DNA of 64,000 bases, taken from positions 17,700 to 81,699 of the forward strand of contig CASDWH010000042.1 of NCBI GenBank assembly GCA_949284715.1, read 5' to 3'. The DNA is from an uncultured bacterium. Lineage in GTDB: Bacteria; Cyanobacteriota; Vampirovibrionia; Gastranaerophilales; Gastranaerophilaceae. The translations under genes and the position numbers were made by a program. Below are positions 1 through 8,300 of this stretch, in pieces (within the stretch, counting starts at the first letter, position 1; every line of letters starts with the position of its first letter). The notes below the pieces were generated by a model. The model did no database searches and was not told where the DNA came from. It saw only the letters and a list, made by a program, of their open reading frames with translations.

Positions 1-438
1 GGATATTTTCAATCTGCGTTTCAGGATGATTCACCTATGCCGGTTTATGATGCCTACAGATATGGTGCTTCTAACGCTTATATCAGAGAAACCTTAAAGC
101 TTAATAAAATGCTTGCTGTTTCCTGGTTTGGCTCTGTTACGCTGTCTGATGACACATATACAAATAAAATGTTTCAAGAATGTGCATTTTATGTATCTCT
201 CGGGCCGGATGATTTAAGGCTAAACATCGGATATGATTTTGTGAGGGAAAATGTTTACTTCATGGTTGATGTTGCTTTAGATCCTAAAGGAACAGAAGTA
301 AAATATGATAAACTGGAGATTAAAAATCCTGATAACCTCGGTAAGAAAAAAGAGGATAATACTCCAAGGCCGGAGCCTGTATATGGAAGGCCTAAAAAGA
401 CCCCAGTATTAAGAAACGCAATAGTGGAGCCAGTGTAG
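1..438 (+). CDS. C-terminal part of a probable outer-membrane beta-barrel protein (5' truncated)
   Basis: The frame is open from base 1 to a TAG at 436-438, so only the last 145 or so residues are in the window. The visible part alternates polar and hydrophobic residues (for example NKMLAVSWFGSVTL and VRENVYFMVDVAL), as expected for beta strands, then ends in a charged, proline-rich tail. This resembles the C-terminal end of LptD/OstA-like barrels of the cyanobacterial lineage, but I see no diagnostic motif. An ATG at 37 is only an internal methionine. The aldolase gene begins 3 bases after the stop, so the two are probably co-transcribed. Confidence 0.5.
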   Translation, partial: GYFQSAFQDDSPMPVYDAYRYGASNAYIRETLKLNKMLAVSWFGSVTLSDDTYTNKMFQECAFYVSLGPDDLRLNIGYDFVRENVYFMVDVALDPKGTEVKYDKLEIKNPDNLGKKKEDNTPRPEPVYGRPKKTPVLRNAIVEPV

Positions 439-441
439 AAA

Positions 442-1068
442 ATGTTTGATAGAAAAACACTTGAAGAGCTAATTATAAATTACGGAAAGCGGATGGGGGA
501 AAAGAATTTTACACCGGGATATTCAGGCAACATTTCTTGCAGATATGAAGATGGGATGCTGATTACCACATCCGGTTCGGCAAACGGGTATTTAAAGGAA
601 GAATGTATTGTATATACGGGGTTTGACGGGCAGGCAAAAGAGGCGGGTAAAAAACCGTCATCGGAGAAGCTTTTACATATAGAGTTTTATAAAAAACGCC
701 CTGATATCAATTTTATATTGCATGTACACGCTCCGTGTTTAAGTGCGTTTGCATCAGCCGGAAAAGCTCTTGAAACTCCGGTTATGGCTGAAAATATATT
801 TTACTTTGGCGGTATCCCGCTTGCAGAGTACGCTCTGCCGTCATCAAAAGAGCTTGTTGATAATACTGCAAAATTTTTTGATAAATATGATGCAGTATTA
901 ATGGCGAATCACGGGTTTATTGTCGGCAGTTCAACAATGGAGGATGCCTATATGAAGCTTGAATTGGCGGAATCTTATGCGCAGGTTGTACTTTTGACTA
1001 ATTTACTTGGCGGGGCCAAGCCTTTGACTGAGGAACAGACTCAGGCTGTATTGGTGCTGAGAGGTTAA
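442..1068 (+). CDS. Class II aldolase/adducin family protein (fuculose-phosphate aldolase-like)
   Basis: 208 residues, the usual size of a bacterial class II aldolase. The zinc site of the FucA/AraD family is complete: E75, the pair H94 and H96 (HVHAPC) and H157 (ANHGF); SGNIS near residue 28 is the phosphate-binding loop. The family cleaves or epimerises phosphorylated sugars such as L-fuculose-1-phosphate or L-ribulose-5-phosphate, or acts on methylthioribulose-1-phosphate; the exact substrate cannot be told here and no sugar-pathway genes adjoin it. A GGAG lies 12 bases before the ATG. It sits between the barrel protein and rnhB in a tight same-strand run. Confidence 0.88.
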   Translation: MFDRKTLEELIINYGKRMGEKNFTPGYSGNISCRYEDGMLITTSGSANGYLKEECIVYTGFDGQAKEAGKKPSSEKLLHIEFYKKRPDINFILHVHAPCLSAFASAGKALETPVMAENIFYFGGIPLAEYALPSSKELVDNTAKFFDKYDAVLMANHGFIVGSSTMEDAYMKLELAESYAQVVLLTNLLGGAKPLTEEQTQAVLVLRG

Positions 1069-1080
1069 AGCGGCGTTTTT

Positions 1081-1728
1081 ATGGGGAAAGAGTTATTTAT
1101 ATTTGATAAAACTTTTGATGCTCAGGTAATAGGGACTGATGAAGCAGGACGTGGCCCGGCTTCCGGCGGTGTATTCGCAGCGGCGGTCGCTTTTAGTGAA
1201 AATTGTTCCGATATAGAGCAGGAACTAGAGAGCTTAAATGATTCTAAAAAGCTTTCAAAACATAATCGCGAAGAACTTTATCATATTATAAAGCATAATA
1301 CAATTAATTCTGTTGTGTGTGTTGAAGTAAGTGAAATTGAAAGGTTTAATATTTTAAATTCATCGCTTAAGGCGATGAAATTAGCCTGTGAAAGTGTTAT
1401 ATCAAGGCTTGCAGGTGTTGAAATAATAACGCTTGTTGACGGAAATAAACTTATAAAAAACTATAGTTATCCTCAAAAATATATTGTAAAAGGAGATTCA
1501 AAATCAGCCTCAATAGCAGCGGCGAGTATTCTTGCAAAAGTTGAACGCGACTGGTATATGGAAAAGCTGGATTTAGAATTCCCTGAATATAACTGGCGCC
1601 AGAATGCTGGATATTTAACCAGACAGCATATTGAGGCTATTCAGAAGTTCGGAGTTACAAAATATCATCGCCGCTCGTTTCTTAAAAATATTTTAACGGG
1701 AGAAAAACAATTATCATTATTAAAATAG
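1081..1728 (+). CDS. rnhB: Ribonuclease HII
   Basis: 215 residues, normal for RNase HII, which removes RNA from RNA-DNA hybrids and single ribonucleotides misinserted into DNA. The signature IGTDEAGRGP supplies catalytic D20 and E21; D120 (TLVDGNK) and D139 (KGDSKS, followed by SIAAASILAKV) complete the four-carboxylate two-metal site. It lies 12 bases after the aldolase gene and has no clear Shine-Dalgarno of its own, which suggests coupled expression. A strong hairpin terminator follows immediately. Confidence 0.95.
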   Translation: MGKELFIFDKTFDAQVIGTDEAGRGPASGGVFAAAVAFSENCSDIEQELESLNDSKKLSKHNREELYHIIKHNTINSVVCVEVSEIERFNILNSSLKAMKLACESVISRLAGVEIITLVDGNKLIKNYSYPQKYIVKGDSKSASIAAASILAKVERDWYMEKLDLEFPEYNWRQNAGYLTRQHIEAIQKFGVTKYHRRSFLKNILTGEKQLSLLK

Positions 1729-1734
1729 TAAAAG

Positions 1735-1763
1735 AAAAGGAGAAACTTTAAATTTCTCCTTTT
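1735..1763. terminator. Bidirectional intrinsic terminator between rnhB and the convergent membrane-protein operon
   Basis: Perfect 11-bp inverted repeat AAAAGGAGAAA (1735-1745) and TTTCTCCTTTT (1753-1763) with a 7-base loop. A-rich on one side and T-rich on the other, so it can end transcription in both directions. Confidence 0.85.
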
Positions 1764-1794
1764 ATTATCTAAGAATGTACTTTATATATTAACA

Positions 1795-3123
1795 TTAGGC
1801 TGCGTTCTGTTCTGTTTTATTACCTTCTAATTGTTTATACTTTGCTTCAAGTTCCTTTATAGCCATTTCTTTAGCTTCAAATTCTTTAAGCATTTCAATT
1901 CGTCTGTTCTGTTCTTCAATATGTTTTCTGTGAGTTTCGTTATATTTTGCGCCGAGCTTGTTTGCCGGTTTCATAATAAGTACCGGAACTACATATCTGT
2001 AAATCATACCGAAGATAAACAGTGATTTAACTATTCCCATACCTTTAATTTTGAAGTTAAGTTCTTTGTTTTTAATAACATCGCGGGCATAATCTTCTGC
2101 ATTAGCAATGATTTTTTCGGGTTTTATCTTTGCAGAGTCAGGAAGAAGAGAGTTTGCCTTGTTAAACAGATTTTTGATATCCTCTGCTGATGGTATTTTA
2201 TTTTCTTTAAGGATAGTATTTGCTTTTTTTATGGCATTCTCAATATCTTCCATTAGCGGAATGCGTTTGTTTTCGGGAAGTTTGGAGTTAATCTTTTTCA
2301 GTGCAGTATTTATATCATCTGCAAGTTCTTTATTGCCTTCAGGTGCATTGAGAAGTTCGTAAGATTTATCTACAATTTTTTGTGTATTATTGTCGAATAA
2401 CTCAATTTGTTTATCTTGCGGCAGTTTTTTGTTAGCTTTAGATATTGCATTGTTAATATCATCCTTCAGAGTTGTTTTAGTTGCGTCATCCATAGTATTA
2501 TCTGCATTTTTAATTAAAACATCAATATCGCGCTGCATCGGAATTTGGGATTCATACGGAAGAGATTCATTTGCCTTTTTAATCGCATTAAGCCGTAACT
2601 GTTTGAGATAAAGTCTTTCATTTGACTCGTCAATTAGTTTTTGAAGTTCTTCTGGAGTAGCATTAAGCTGGGTTGCCGCATAATTATGGGTTACTTTATT
2701 CCATTTTTTTGCAAGTTTGTTATCTATAAGATAGGCAAGAACAGTAGAACCGATGTAGGTCATACCATCATTAATTGCAAGGGTATTTCTTCTTTCCGGG
2801 TCTAATTTATCATTTTCAAGAGTTTTTATAACGTACATAAATGAAATAATAAATGAGTTAACGGCAGAGCAAAGGTTAACAATGTTCATATTTTCAGTTT
2901 TTTTACCGAACCATTTTATAATACCGGATTGCATTAATCTCCCGTAGTAATTTTTTGCAATTCCATCAACTAATCTGTCATAAGTTCCGCCTTTGAAGGT
3001 GGGTGTTGATTGCCTTTTTTGAAGAGAGAGAGGTTCTTCGTAATTATTATTATCAGTAAATCCTTTATAATTATTTTTTAAGTAAGGATTATTATTAAGT
3101 TTTGGTTGTATAGAGAGATTCAT
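1795..3123 (-). CDS. Unknown membrane protein with F-x-G motif and five internal repeats
   Basis: 442 residues, not a family I recognise. The N-terminus is low-complexity and Asn-rich and carries PTFKG at 41-45. Hydrophobic segments near 81-100 and 364-384 suggest membrane insertion. The centre holds five degenerate copies of a unit resembling AIxKANxxLPxxxxI, at about 179-194, 225-240, 273-288, 297-310 and 318-333. The C-terminus (395-440) is a charged probable coiled coil. A strong Shine-Dalgarno (GGAAAGGAGGT) precedes the ATG, and the start overlaps the stop of the upstream gene by one base (TAATG), so translation is probably coupled. Function unknown. Confidence 0.75.
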   Translation of the reverse strand: MNLSIQPKLNNNPYLKNNYKGFTDNNNYEEPLSLQKRQSTPTFKGGTYDRLVDGIAKNYYGRLMQSGIIKWFGKKTENMNIVNLCSAVNSFIISFMYVIKTLENDKLDPERRNTLAINDGMTYIGSTVLAYLIDNKLAKKWNKVTHNYAATQLNATPEELQKLIDESNERLYLKQLRLNAIKKANESLPYESQIPMQRDIDVLIKNADNTMDDATKTTLKDDINNAISKANKKLPQDKQIELFDNNTQKIVDKSYELLNAPEGNKELADDINTALKKINSKLPENKRIPLMEDIENAIKKANTILKENKIPSAEDIKNLFNKANSLLPDSAKIKPEKIIANAEDYARDVIKNKELNFKIKGMGIVKSLFIFGMIYRYVVPVLIMKPANKLGAKYNETHRKHIEEQNRRIEMLKEFEAKEMAIKELEAKYKQLEGNKTEQNAA

Positions 3124-3878
3124 TATGCCACCTCCTTTCCGGGGGCAGAAACATTTTGTTGGGGCTGTTGTACAATTTCGTCTTCTTTCTTTTTACTTCC
3201 GCCTTTTTCAATACCAAAAGCGTATTTTAAAATCGGCGGAATAAGTGCGATTGTAAGTATAGCTTTCGGTATGCCTATTGAAATTTCAGGAATCATTTCA
3301 ATGAATTTACAGGTGTTTTTAAATATTTTTGAAGTTTGAACTTTTCTGGCGCCCAGTGATTCAATACCGTAGAAGGAAGCCATTTTAGGGTCAAGGTATT
3401 TGGCAGGGTTTTCTTTAAATCTTTTAACACCATCAGTAACAGGTTTCATGACAGCACAGGTAACGCCGAAACCTACACCGGCAGAAGATATTGCGTGGGT
3501 TGCGGCGTGATAAGAGTCTTCCCTGTCGTCTTTGCCTGCCATTAATATGTTTGTTGCCGGCCGGAATCCGCCTGCAACGACTAGTGCAACACCATTTTGT
3601 GCAAGTGCTGTTTTTTCTTCAAAAAATTTAAGCATACTGTTAAACATTTTTGATTTATAAAGCCATTTTGCAAACGGCCCGGGTCTTTGACCGGTAAAAT
3701 TAATGGCAGCTACATTTTCATTCCTCATGTTGCTGCCATTAATATCATTATTTATTATACTACTACTCTCGTCGCACAAAGCCGTACTCTTTCGGTGAAT
3801 ATTACGCTCGGTACACATGCTCTGCATCGGCGATTTAGACCTTAGTCTGTTTTCTGATTGTAAAAAATCAATTTTCAT
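3123..3878 (-). CDS. Unknown membrane protein with F-x-G motif, first gene of a two-gene operon
   Basis: 251 residues, no family recognised. A Ser/Asn-rich N-terminus of about 58 residues leads to INFTGQ (59-64), a motif like PTFKG in the downstream partner. Likely membrane segments are the Gly/Ala-rich stretches near 93-113 and 130-148 and the stretch near 203-223. The tail is charged and Gln/Pro-rich. The start at 3878 has AAGAGG six bases upstream. The two genes overlap by one base and are probably expressed together. A (T/A)TGTAA direct repeat lies 75-90 bases upstream (3953-3968). Confidence 0.72.
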   Translation of the reverse strand: MKIDFLQSENRLRSKSPMQSMCTERNIHRKSTALCDESSSIINNDINGSNMRNENVAAINFTGQRPGPFAKWLYKSKMFNSMLKFFEEKTALAQNGVALVVAGGFRPATNILMAGKDDREDSYHAATHAISSAGVGFGVTCAVMKPVTDGVKRFKENPAKYLDPKMASFYGIESLGARKVQTSKIFKNTCKFIEMIPEISIGIPKAILTIALIPPILKYAFGIEKGGSKKKEDEIVQQPQQNVSAPGKEVA

Positions 3879-3952
3879 TTTTGCCTCTTTTGTAAGCTAA
3901 TCTGTCTACACAATTATTCTAAAACAAAACAAATTTTTTTTTGCGTTATTAT

Positions 3953-3968
3953 TTACATTTTGTTACAA
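3953..3968 (-). promoter_or_regulatory. TTGTAA-N4-ATGTAA direct repeat upstream of the membrane-protein pair
   Basis: Read on the minus strand, TTGTAA (3968-3963) is followed exactly 10 bases later by ATGTAA (3958-3953). The same 10-bp-period element stands before both flagellin genes and other surface-type genes in the window. No clear -10 box is visible at a fixed distance, so its role (operator or promoter part) is inferred. Confidence 0.35.
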
Positions 3969-4077
3969 AAAATTAAACTTAGATTGGCAAATCCGCTTGT
4001 TATCAGTATTGCAAATTTTTAATTAAAATTATTATTTCTTAAGATTTGTAATATTAGCCATACGTCTTATATATTTT

Positions 4078-4782
4078 TTACATCCAGTGCAGGTATTTAT
4101 AATGTTCTGATGTTACCAGAAGTTGTTTTTTCATGCCCGAAGTTTCACTTTTGATAAATTTAATATTGTTTTGAGTTAATTTATTGAATAAATCTTTTGC
4201 AGTATTTTGTTCTCCTTTTCTTTCGTAATCATCAAGAATAATGATAAAATCGGTGTTGAGGTTATCAGGGATAAGGTCAAGTATATTTGAACGCGGAGTT
4301 TGCTGTCCTACGCCGAAAGGGCCGTCGATTATAATAAAATCAAATTTTTCTTCCGGCAAGGACACATATTTCAAACTGCCGTTTGGAAGAGTTTCTGTTT
4401 CTTTTAGCTCTATTTTGGTGTTTTCAGAGAGGTCAAGTTTTTGAGAAAAAACATTAATCCAGTTTTTATTATTTTCGATTATTGTTAATTTTGCATTCTT
4501 ATTTTTGTATTTTACGTACTGAGTCGTTATTTTGCTGGACTGCCCCAGTCCTAATTCAAGAATGTTATGCGGCTCGTAGTTGTCTAAAACACTGAACAGT
4601 AAAAATAAAAATGAATAGTTTGCGGCACCTTTTGTGGGGCAGAAAGATTGGTTTAAAAGCCATTTGGATTCTTTTATGCTGTCATGCAAATAGTTTGCAT
4701 ACAGGTTTTCTTTTAACAGAAGATTGTTTTCACTTATTTGTTTTATCAGGGCTTTAAATTCGCTATATAATGGTAGTTTCAT
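4078..4782 (-). CDS. Class I SAM-dependent methyltransferase-like protein
   Basis: 234 residues. NILELGLGQSSKITTQY near residue 75 is a Rossmann SAM-binding motif I. Acidic motif II (LTIIENNK) and KFDFIIIDGPFGVG follow, as in methyltransferase_24-type enzymes. The first 70 residues are helical. AAAGGAGC precedes the ATG. It is the last gene of a minus-strand run with a GT8 glycosyltransferase and another methyltransferase, which suggests sugar or glycan methylation; the acceptor is unknown. No terminator is evident downstream. Confidence 0.7.
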   Translation of the reverse strand: MKLPLYSEFKALIKQISENNLLLKENLYANYLHDSIKESKWLLNQSFCPTKGAANYSFLFLLFSVLDNYEPHNILELGLGQSSKITTQYVKYKNKNAKLTIIENNKNWINVFSQKLDLSENTKIELKETETLPNGSLKYVSLPEEKFDFIIIDGPFGVGQQTPRSNILDLIPDNLNTDFIIILDDYERKGEQNTAKDLFNKLTQNNIKFIKSETSGMKKQLLVTSEHYKYLHWM

Positions 4783-4792
4783 ACTTGCTCCT

Positions 4793-5626
4793 TTATAAAT
4801 TTTGTTTTATTACAGCGTGTAAAAATTTTATTAATTGATTGTTGTTTTTTAATTTTAGTTTAATCTTTTTGTATGGCGAGAGATTATAATATTTTTTAAA
4901 AATCTTTGATACCAGCCCCGTGTTATAAATCCAGGGCTTGAGTTTTACGGCAAAATGCAGGATAGCGGCTTCTTTTATCTGTTTTTTAGTTTTATTCAAA
5001 GGTATCATATTATATTTTTCAGGTAAAAATACTACTCTGTTATACAGGATTTTATTGAAAGCATCTTGATCCATAAAGTAATTGTATTGATTTGTTTTAT
5101 ATTCAAGAAGTTTGTTTGTAAGACGGGCTTCCCTCATTTTTTTTAGGTTGAGCAGCATTACCCCCGAGTTAAAATATTTTTCCGGTTCAATTTGCAGATG
5201 TTCAGTGTGCTGCGGCATGGCATACAGTGCGCTGTCAGAAACCACTCCTGCATAATTATCTTCTAGTTCCGTATTATATAATTCATCAAGCGGTTTTTGG
5301 ATAATTGTATCACCGTCAAGGTACAGTACTTTATCTTCACTCGAAAGGATTTCAGGAAGAAAAAATTTGATAAGGGCAGTACTTGTCACGTGGTTAAATG
5401 CATTAATATGCTGCGGGATTAATTTCTTTATATCTACCAGTATAATGACGATTTCTGCCGTGGTGTCATTCAGTGAATTGATACAGGCAATAGTGCCGGA
5501 GGCTTCAAACGTTGTAATTAGGTAAATTTTGTAGTTTGAAGATTTGTTTTTTATTGCAGATGTAATGCTTACCAGAGCGGGCATTACATAGTTTTGGTCG
5601 GTTATGTAAACAAGACTTATACCCAT
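4793..5626 (-). CDS. Glycosyltransferase family 8 protein
   Basis: 277 residues. The N-terminus (ISLVYITDQNYVMPALVSI) and the metal-binding DxD motif in YLDGDTIIQ (near residue 100) are typical of GT8, which includes LPS galactosyl- and glucosyltransferases using nucleotide sugars. HFAVKLKPW near residue 225 matches the conserved H-x-x-G/x-K-PW region of the family. It overlaps the preceding gene by 10 bases and is followed by a methyltransferase-like gene, so it probably adds a hexose to a surface glycan or to LPS core. Donor and acceptor are not readable. Confidence 0.87.
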   Translation of the reverse strand: MGISLVYITDQNYVMPALVSITSAIKNKSSNYKIYLITTFEASGTIACINSLNDTTAEIVIILVDIKKLIPQHINAFNHVTSTALIKFFLPEILSSEDKVLYLDGDTIIQKPLDELYNTELEDNYAGVVSDSALYAMPQHTEHLQIEPEKYFNSGVMLLNLKKMREARLTNKLLEYKTNQYNYFMDQDAFNKILYNRVVFLPEKYNMIPLNKTKKQIKEAAILHFAVKLKPWIYNTGLVSKIFKKYYNLSPYKKIKLKLKNNNQLIKFLHAVIKQNL

Positions 5627-6438
5627 AAATTCTTTTTTGCCGCCTTTAAAAATTTGAAAAACTTATGAGAGGAGGAATGATTTGTTACAGGTTTTAAGTT
5701 GCAGAAAGAATCAAATAATTGCAGCATTTCTTTAGAATAATGTTTTTCAAAACATTTTCTGACAGCAATTATATCCTCTTTAGAAATTATGTATTCCCAC
5801 GGAAGCCGCAGGCAATTAAAAATATCAAACACATTGTCCATAATATCATTGTCAAGAATTACTGCTCCTATATTGACGAAAAAGTTACCCTGCGGCAGAA
5901 TTTTTTTGCCTTTGACTGCACTATAAAGAATACAGCATGTAGGGCTGCGGTCAGCCTTAAGCGCGTGCAGGGTTATATCATGAAGAATTAAAATGCCGCC
6001 CTTTTTCATATATGGAAGTATTTGCAGGAAATCAAGAAATTCGCCCGGGTTTCTATGTGCTGTATCAAGAAAACACAAATCAAATTTTTCTCCGTCAGCG
6101 CAAAATTCGTCAAGGTAATTGCAGCACATTCCGCCGATTTTTAGTGTCCACCTGTTTTTTAGATGCGGGGTTTTATCTAATAAATACCCGACAGGCTTGC
6201 CGTTTCTTTCAAGATGGCTGTAATAATCGTGAGAGTATAATTTCCCGCCGTTCTTCATCGCATCAAGAATAACTATTGATGACGATCCGGAAGCAACTCC
6301 TACTTCAAGTACTTTTTGGGGCTTGTATTCCTGAATAATTCCGGAGATAAAACATTGATCCTGCCTTATTGAATACCCTTTACTGATTATCGGCAGAAGT
6401 TCTTTTGTAATATTGTCAGTATAATTTTTTCTTATCAT
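5617..6438 (-). CDS. Class I SAM-dependent methyltransferase (methyltransferase_24 type)
   Basis: 273 residues. KVLEVGVASGSSSIVILDAM is motif I; KFDLCFLDTAHRNPGEFLDFL and GGILILHDITLH are the later strands of the fold, a layout common in cephalosporin-hydroxylase or glycan methyltransferases of surface-polysaccharide loci. It sits between a GT8 gene and a small nucleotide-binding protein with almost no spacing, pointing to one operon and a role in glycan decoration. Substrate unknown. Confidence 0.72.
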   Translation of the reverse strand: MIRKNYTDNITKELLPIISKGYSIRQDQCFISGIIQEYKPQKVLEVGVASGSSSIVILDAMKNGGKLYSHDYYSHLERNGKPVGYLLDKTPHLKNRWTLKIGGMCCNYLDEFCADGEKFDLCFLDTAHRNPGEFLDFLQILPYMKKGGILILHDITLHALKADRSPTCCILYSAVKGKKILPQGNFFVNIGAVILDNDIMDNVFDIFNCLRLPWEYIISKEDIIAVRKCFEKHYSKEMLQLFDSFCNLKPVTNHSSSHKFFKFLKAAKKNLWV

Positions 6439-6439
6439 T

Positions 6440-6850
6440 CTAATTCAGCCTATATATTTCTGCCCATAAATCTTTTAGAGGTTTTTTAATTAAGGGGCGG
6501 ATTTTAGTTTTTTTATTAACAGTCTGTTCCAAATTTTCTATTATATCAACAAAATTCAGCGTGCAGACTAGAATGTAATCAGGCGAAAGCGCCGGTATAT
6601 CATCAACTTTGTATTTTGTATAGCCAAGACAGGTTTCACCTTGCTGTATATCTTTGAACGAACGGTCTGTAATTCCTATGATGTTCAGCCTGCTTAAATC
6701 AAAGATGGTCAACAGGTCATGAAGGAAAGTACCGGCTCCGTATAACAAAATCTTTTTATTTTTTAATTTTTTTTCAAGCTGGTTCAGTCTTTTTTCAAAT
6801 TTAATCTTTTTTAAGTAATCTAAATGTTCTTGATTATAAACTTCATCCAT
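6440..6850 (-). CDS. Small Rossmann-fold nucleotide-binding protein of the glycan cluster
   Basis: 136 residues. After a charged helical start, KKILLYGAGTFLHDLL (near 33-48) is a GxGxxx nucleotide-binding loop, and IIGITDRS is the next strand. Such domains accompany glycosyltransferases and methyltransferases in polysaccharide loci and resemble the N-terminal dinucleotide-binding half of sugar-modifying enzymes. No catalytic residues are evident, so it may be regulatory or an orphaned domain. It ends one base before the methyltransferase gene begins. Confidence 0.6.
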   Translation of the reverse strand: MDEVYNQEHLDYLKKIKFEKRLNQLEKKLKNKKILLYGAGTFLHDLLTIFDLSRLNIIGITDRSFKDIQQGETCLGYTKYKVDDIPALSPDYILVCTLNFVDIIENLEQTVNKKTKIRPLIKKPLKDLWAEIYRLN

Positions 6851-6872
6851 CTCTTCTTTTTCCTGTTATCAT

Positions 6873-7427
6873 TTATGATACTACAAAAGATAGTTGTTGT
6901 GGATGTTCTAATTGTTCACGTATTTTGTAGTAGACATTGTAGGTTATTTCGCAGTCTTTTAAAGCTCTGTGATGCCCTTTTGTACTGATATTGAAATGTT
7001 TTGCGAGATTAGACAGCTTATAACTCGGGAGATTGGGGCAGAATTTTCTTGCAAGCTTTACTGTATCAAGCAGTTTATTATCAATAGTTGCACCTAAATG
7101 TTTTTCGATGTTATGTTTTAAGAAACGGTAGTCAAAATTGATATTATGCCCTACAATACAGTCCCCTTCCAGAAACTGCCTGAATCTTAATAATGTACTT
7201 TTTAAATCAGGCGCATCTTTAACCATTTCGTTTGTAATGCCGGTAAGCGATGATATAAACGGGTTGATAATACCATCAGGTTTTATAAGGGATGAGAATT
7301 TGTCCATAATGGTGTTATTTCGGACTTTAATTGCCGATAGTTCAATAATCTCGTCTTTTAGCGGTGAAAGTCCCGTTGTTTCTATATCAACAATAGTGTA
7401 GTCTGATAAAAAACTATTTTTGTCCAT
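6873..7427 (-). CDS. DEDDh 3'-5' exonuclease, DNA polymerase III epsilon/PolC-type
   Basis: 184 residues from the start chosen at 7427. YTIVDIETTGL supplies D14 and E16 (Exo I), GHNINFDYRFL the Exo II Asp, and HHRALKDCEIT the Exo III His and Asp, so the DEDDh active site is complete. This is a stand-alone proofreading-type domain, as in DnaQ homologues. An upstream ATG at 7448 is possible but has no ribosome site. It heads the minus-strand run that continues into the glycan genes 22 bases downstream, probably by chance of position. Confidence 0.85.
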   Translation of the reverse strand: MDKNSFLSDYTIVDIETTGLSPLKDEIIELSAIKVRNNTIMDKFSSLIKPDGIINPFISSLTGITNEMVKDAPDLKSTLLRFRQFLEGDCIVGHNINFDYRFLKHNIEKHLGATIDNKLLDTVKLARKFCPNLPSYKLSNLAKHFNISTKGHHRALKDCEITYNVYYKIREQLEHPQQLSFVVS

Positions 7428-7507
7428 ACCTGAAATTATACTCCGCATTGAAACATTTTACAAATTTTGTGATTGTAATTTTTATATTTTTATGTGATAA
7501 ACGGGAT

Positions 7508-8149
7508 ATGAGAGAGATTTTACAAAGTAAGAGTTTTATATCTTTTTTGATTTTGACATTGTTGTTTGTAGTTTATACTCTGCTTCTGGTTGTTTTTATT
7601 ACTCCAGTAACGGCTTTTGATATAAAAATAATACTTACTGTAAAGCAAATTTTTGAATTTCTTCCGCTTCCTTTTGTTGTTGCAGTGACGGATTTCGGGT
7701 TTTCATCATATTTTATACCGTTTTTAGTTCCATTATTTGTAATTTGTCTTTATTTAAAGAAATATGTAACATTTGTATTAATAACAGCGGGCTACCTGCT
7801 TTTAGTACCATTTATACAGATAGTTAAAAATATTATTATGCGTGACAGGCCTGATGTACACCTGCAAAGAATTGCAGAAACAGAGTTTTCATATCCTTCA
7901 GGACATTCTCTTCTCGCATTTTTTATGGGAAGTATACTGTTATATCTGGCTGAAACTTATGTGAAAAATGTAATTATAAAGCGGATATTATTCTTGATTA
8001 TAATATTATGGATGCTGGTTATTCCTTTTACCCGTGTATGGCTCGGTGTGCATTTCCCAACAGATACTATAGGCGGTGCGCTGCTTGGCTCTTCTATTGC
8101 ATGTCTTGTAATAACAATAATTAGATATTTTGAAAAGCCTGTGAAATAA
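7508..8149 (+). CDS. PAP2-family membrane phosphatase
   Basis: 213 residues from the ATG at 7508; an in-frame ATG at 7448 would add 20 hydrophobic residues but overlaps the divergent gene. The phosphatidic-acid phosphatase motifs are present in order: KNIIMRDRP (KxxxxxxRP), YPSGH, and TRVWLGVHFPTD (SRxxxxxHxxxD). About six membrane segments surround them. The family dephosphorylates lipid phosphates such as undecaprenyl pyrophosphate or phosphatidate, with the active site usually on the outer face. Its position next to glycan genes would suit lipid-carrier recycling, which is inference. Confidence 0.87.
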   Translation: MREILQSKSFISFLILTLLFVVYTLLLVVFITPVTAFDIKIILTVKQIFEFLPLPFVVAVTDFGFSSYFIPFLVPLFVICLYLKKYVTFVLITAGYLLLVPFIQIVKNIIMRDRPDVHLQRIAETEFSYPSGHSLLAFFMGSILLYLAETYVKNVIIKRILFLIIILWMLVIPFTRVWLGVHFPTDTIGGALLGSSIACLVITIIRYFEKPVK

Positions 8150-8231
8150 TTTTACAGTCTAAAAATCTACGGTGGTTTTATCGAACTTGTCTGCTGCGAT
8201 ATTAAGTTTTTATTAATTGTAAGGAAAACAC

Positions 8232-8260
8232 TTGCAATTAAAATTTGTTCGGGCTATAAT
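8232..8260 (+). promoter_or_regulatory. Sigma70-type promoter of adhE
   Basis: TTGCAA (8232-8237) and TATAAT (8255-8260) are separated by exactly 17 bases. The expected start site near 8267 falls inside the Rex-like palindrome. Confidence 0.78.
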
Positions 8261-8264
8261 TTAA

Positions 8265-8282
8265 TCGTGAATTAAATCACGA
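8265..8282. promoter_or_regulatory. Predicted Rex operator overlapping the adhE transcription start
   Basis: TCGTGAATTAAATCACGA is an 18-bp palindrome with a single mismatched pair, the same length and symmetry as the Rex consensus TTGTGAAnnnnTTCACAA. It overlaps the predicted +1. rex itself lies just downstream of adhE, and adhE is a classical Rex target in other anaerobes. Confidence 0.65.
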
Positions 8283-8300
8283 AATAGGAGAATAGAAGAT

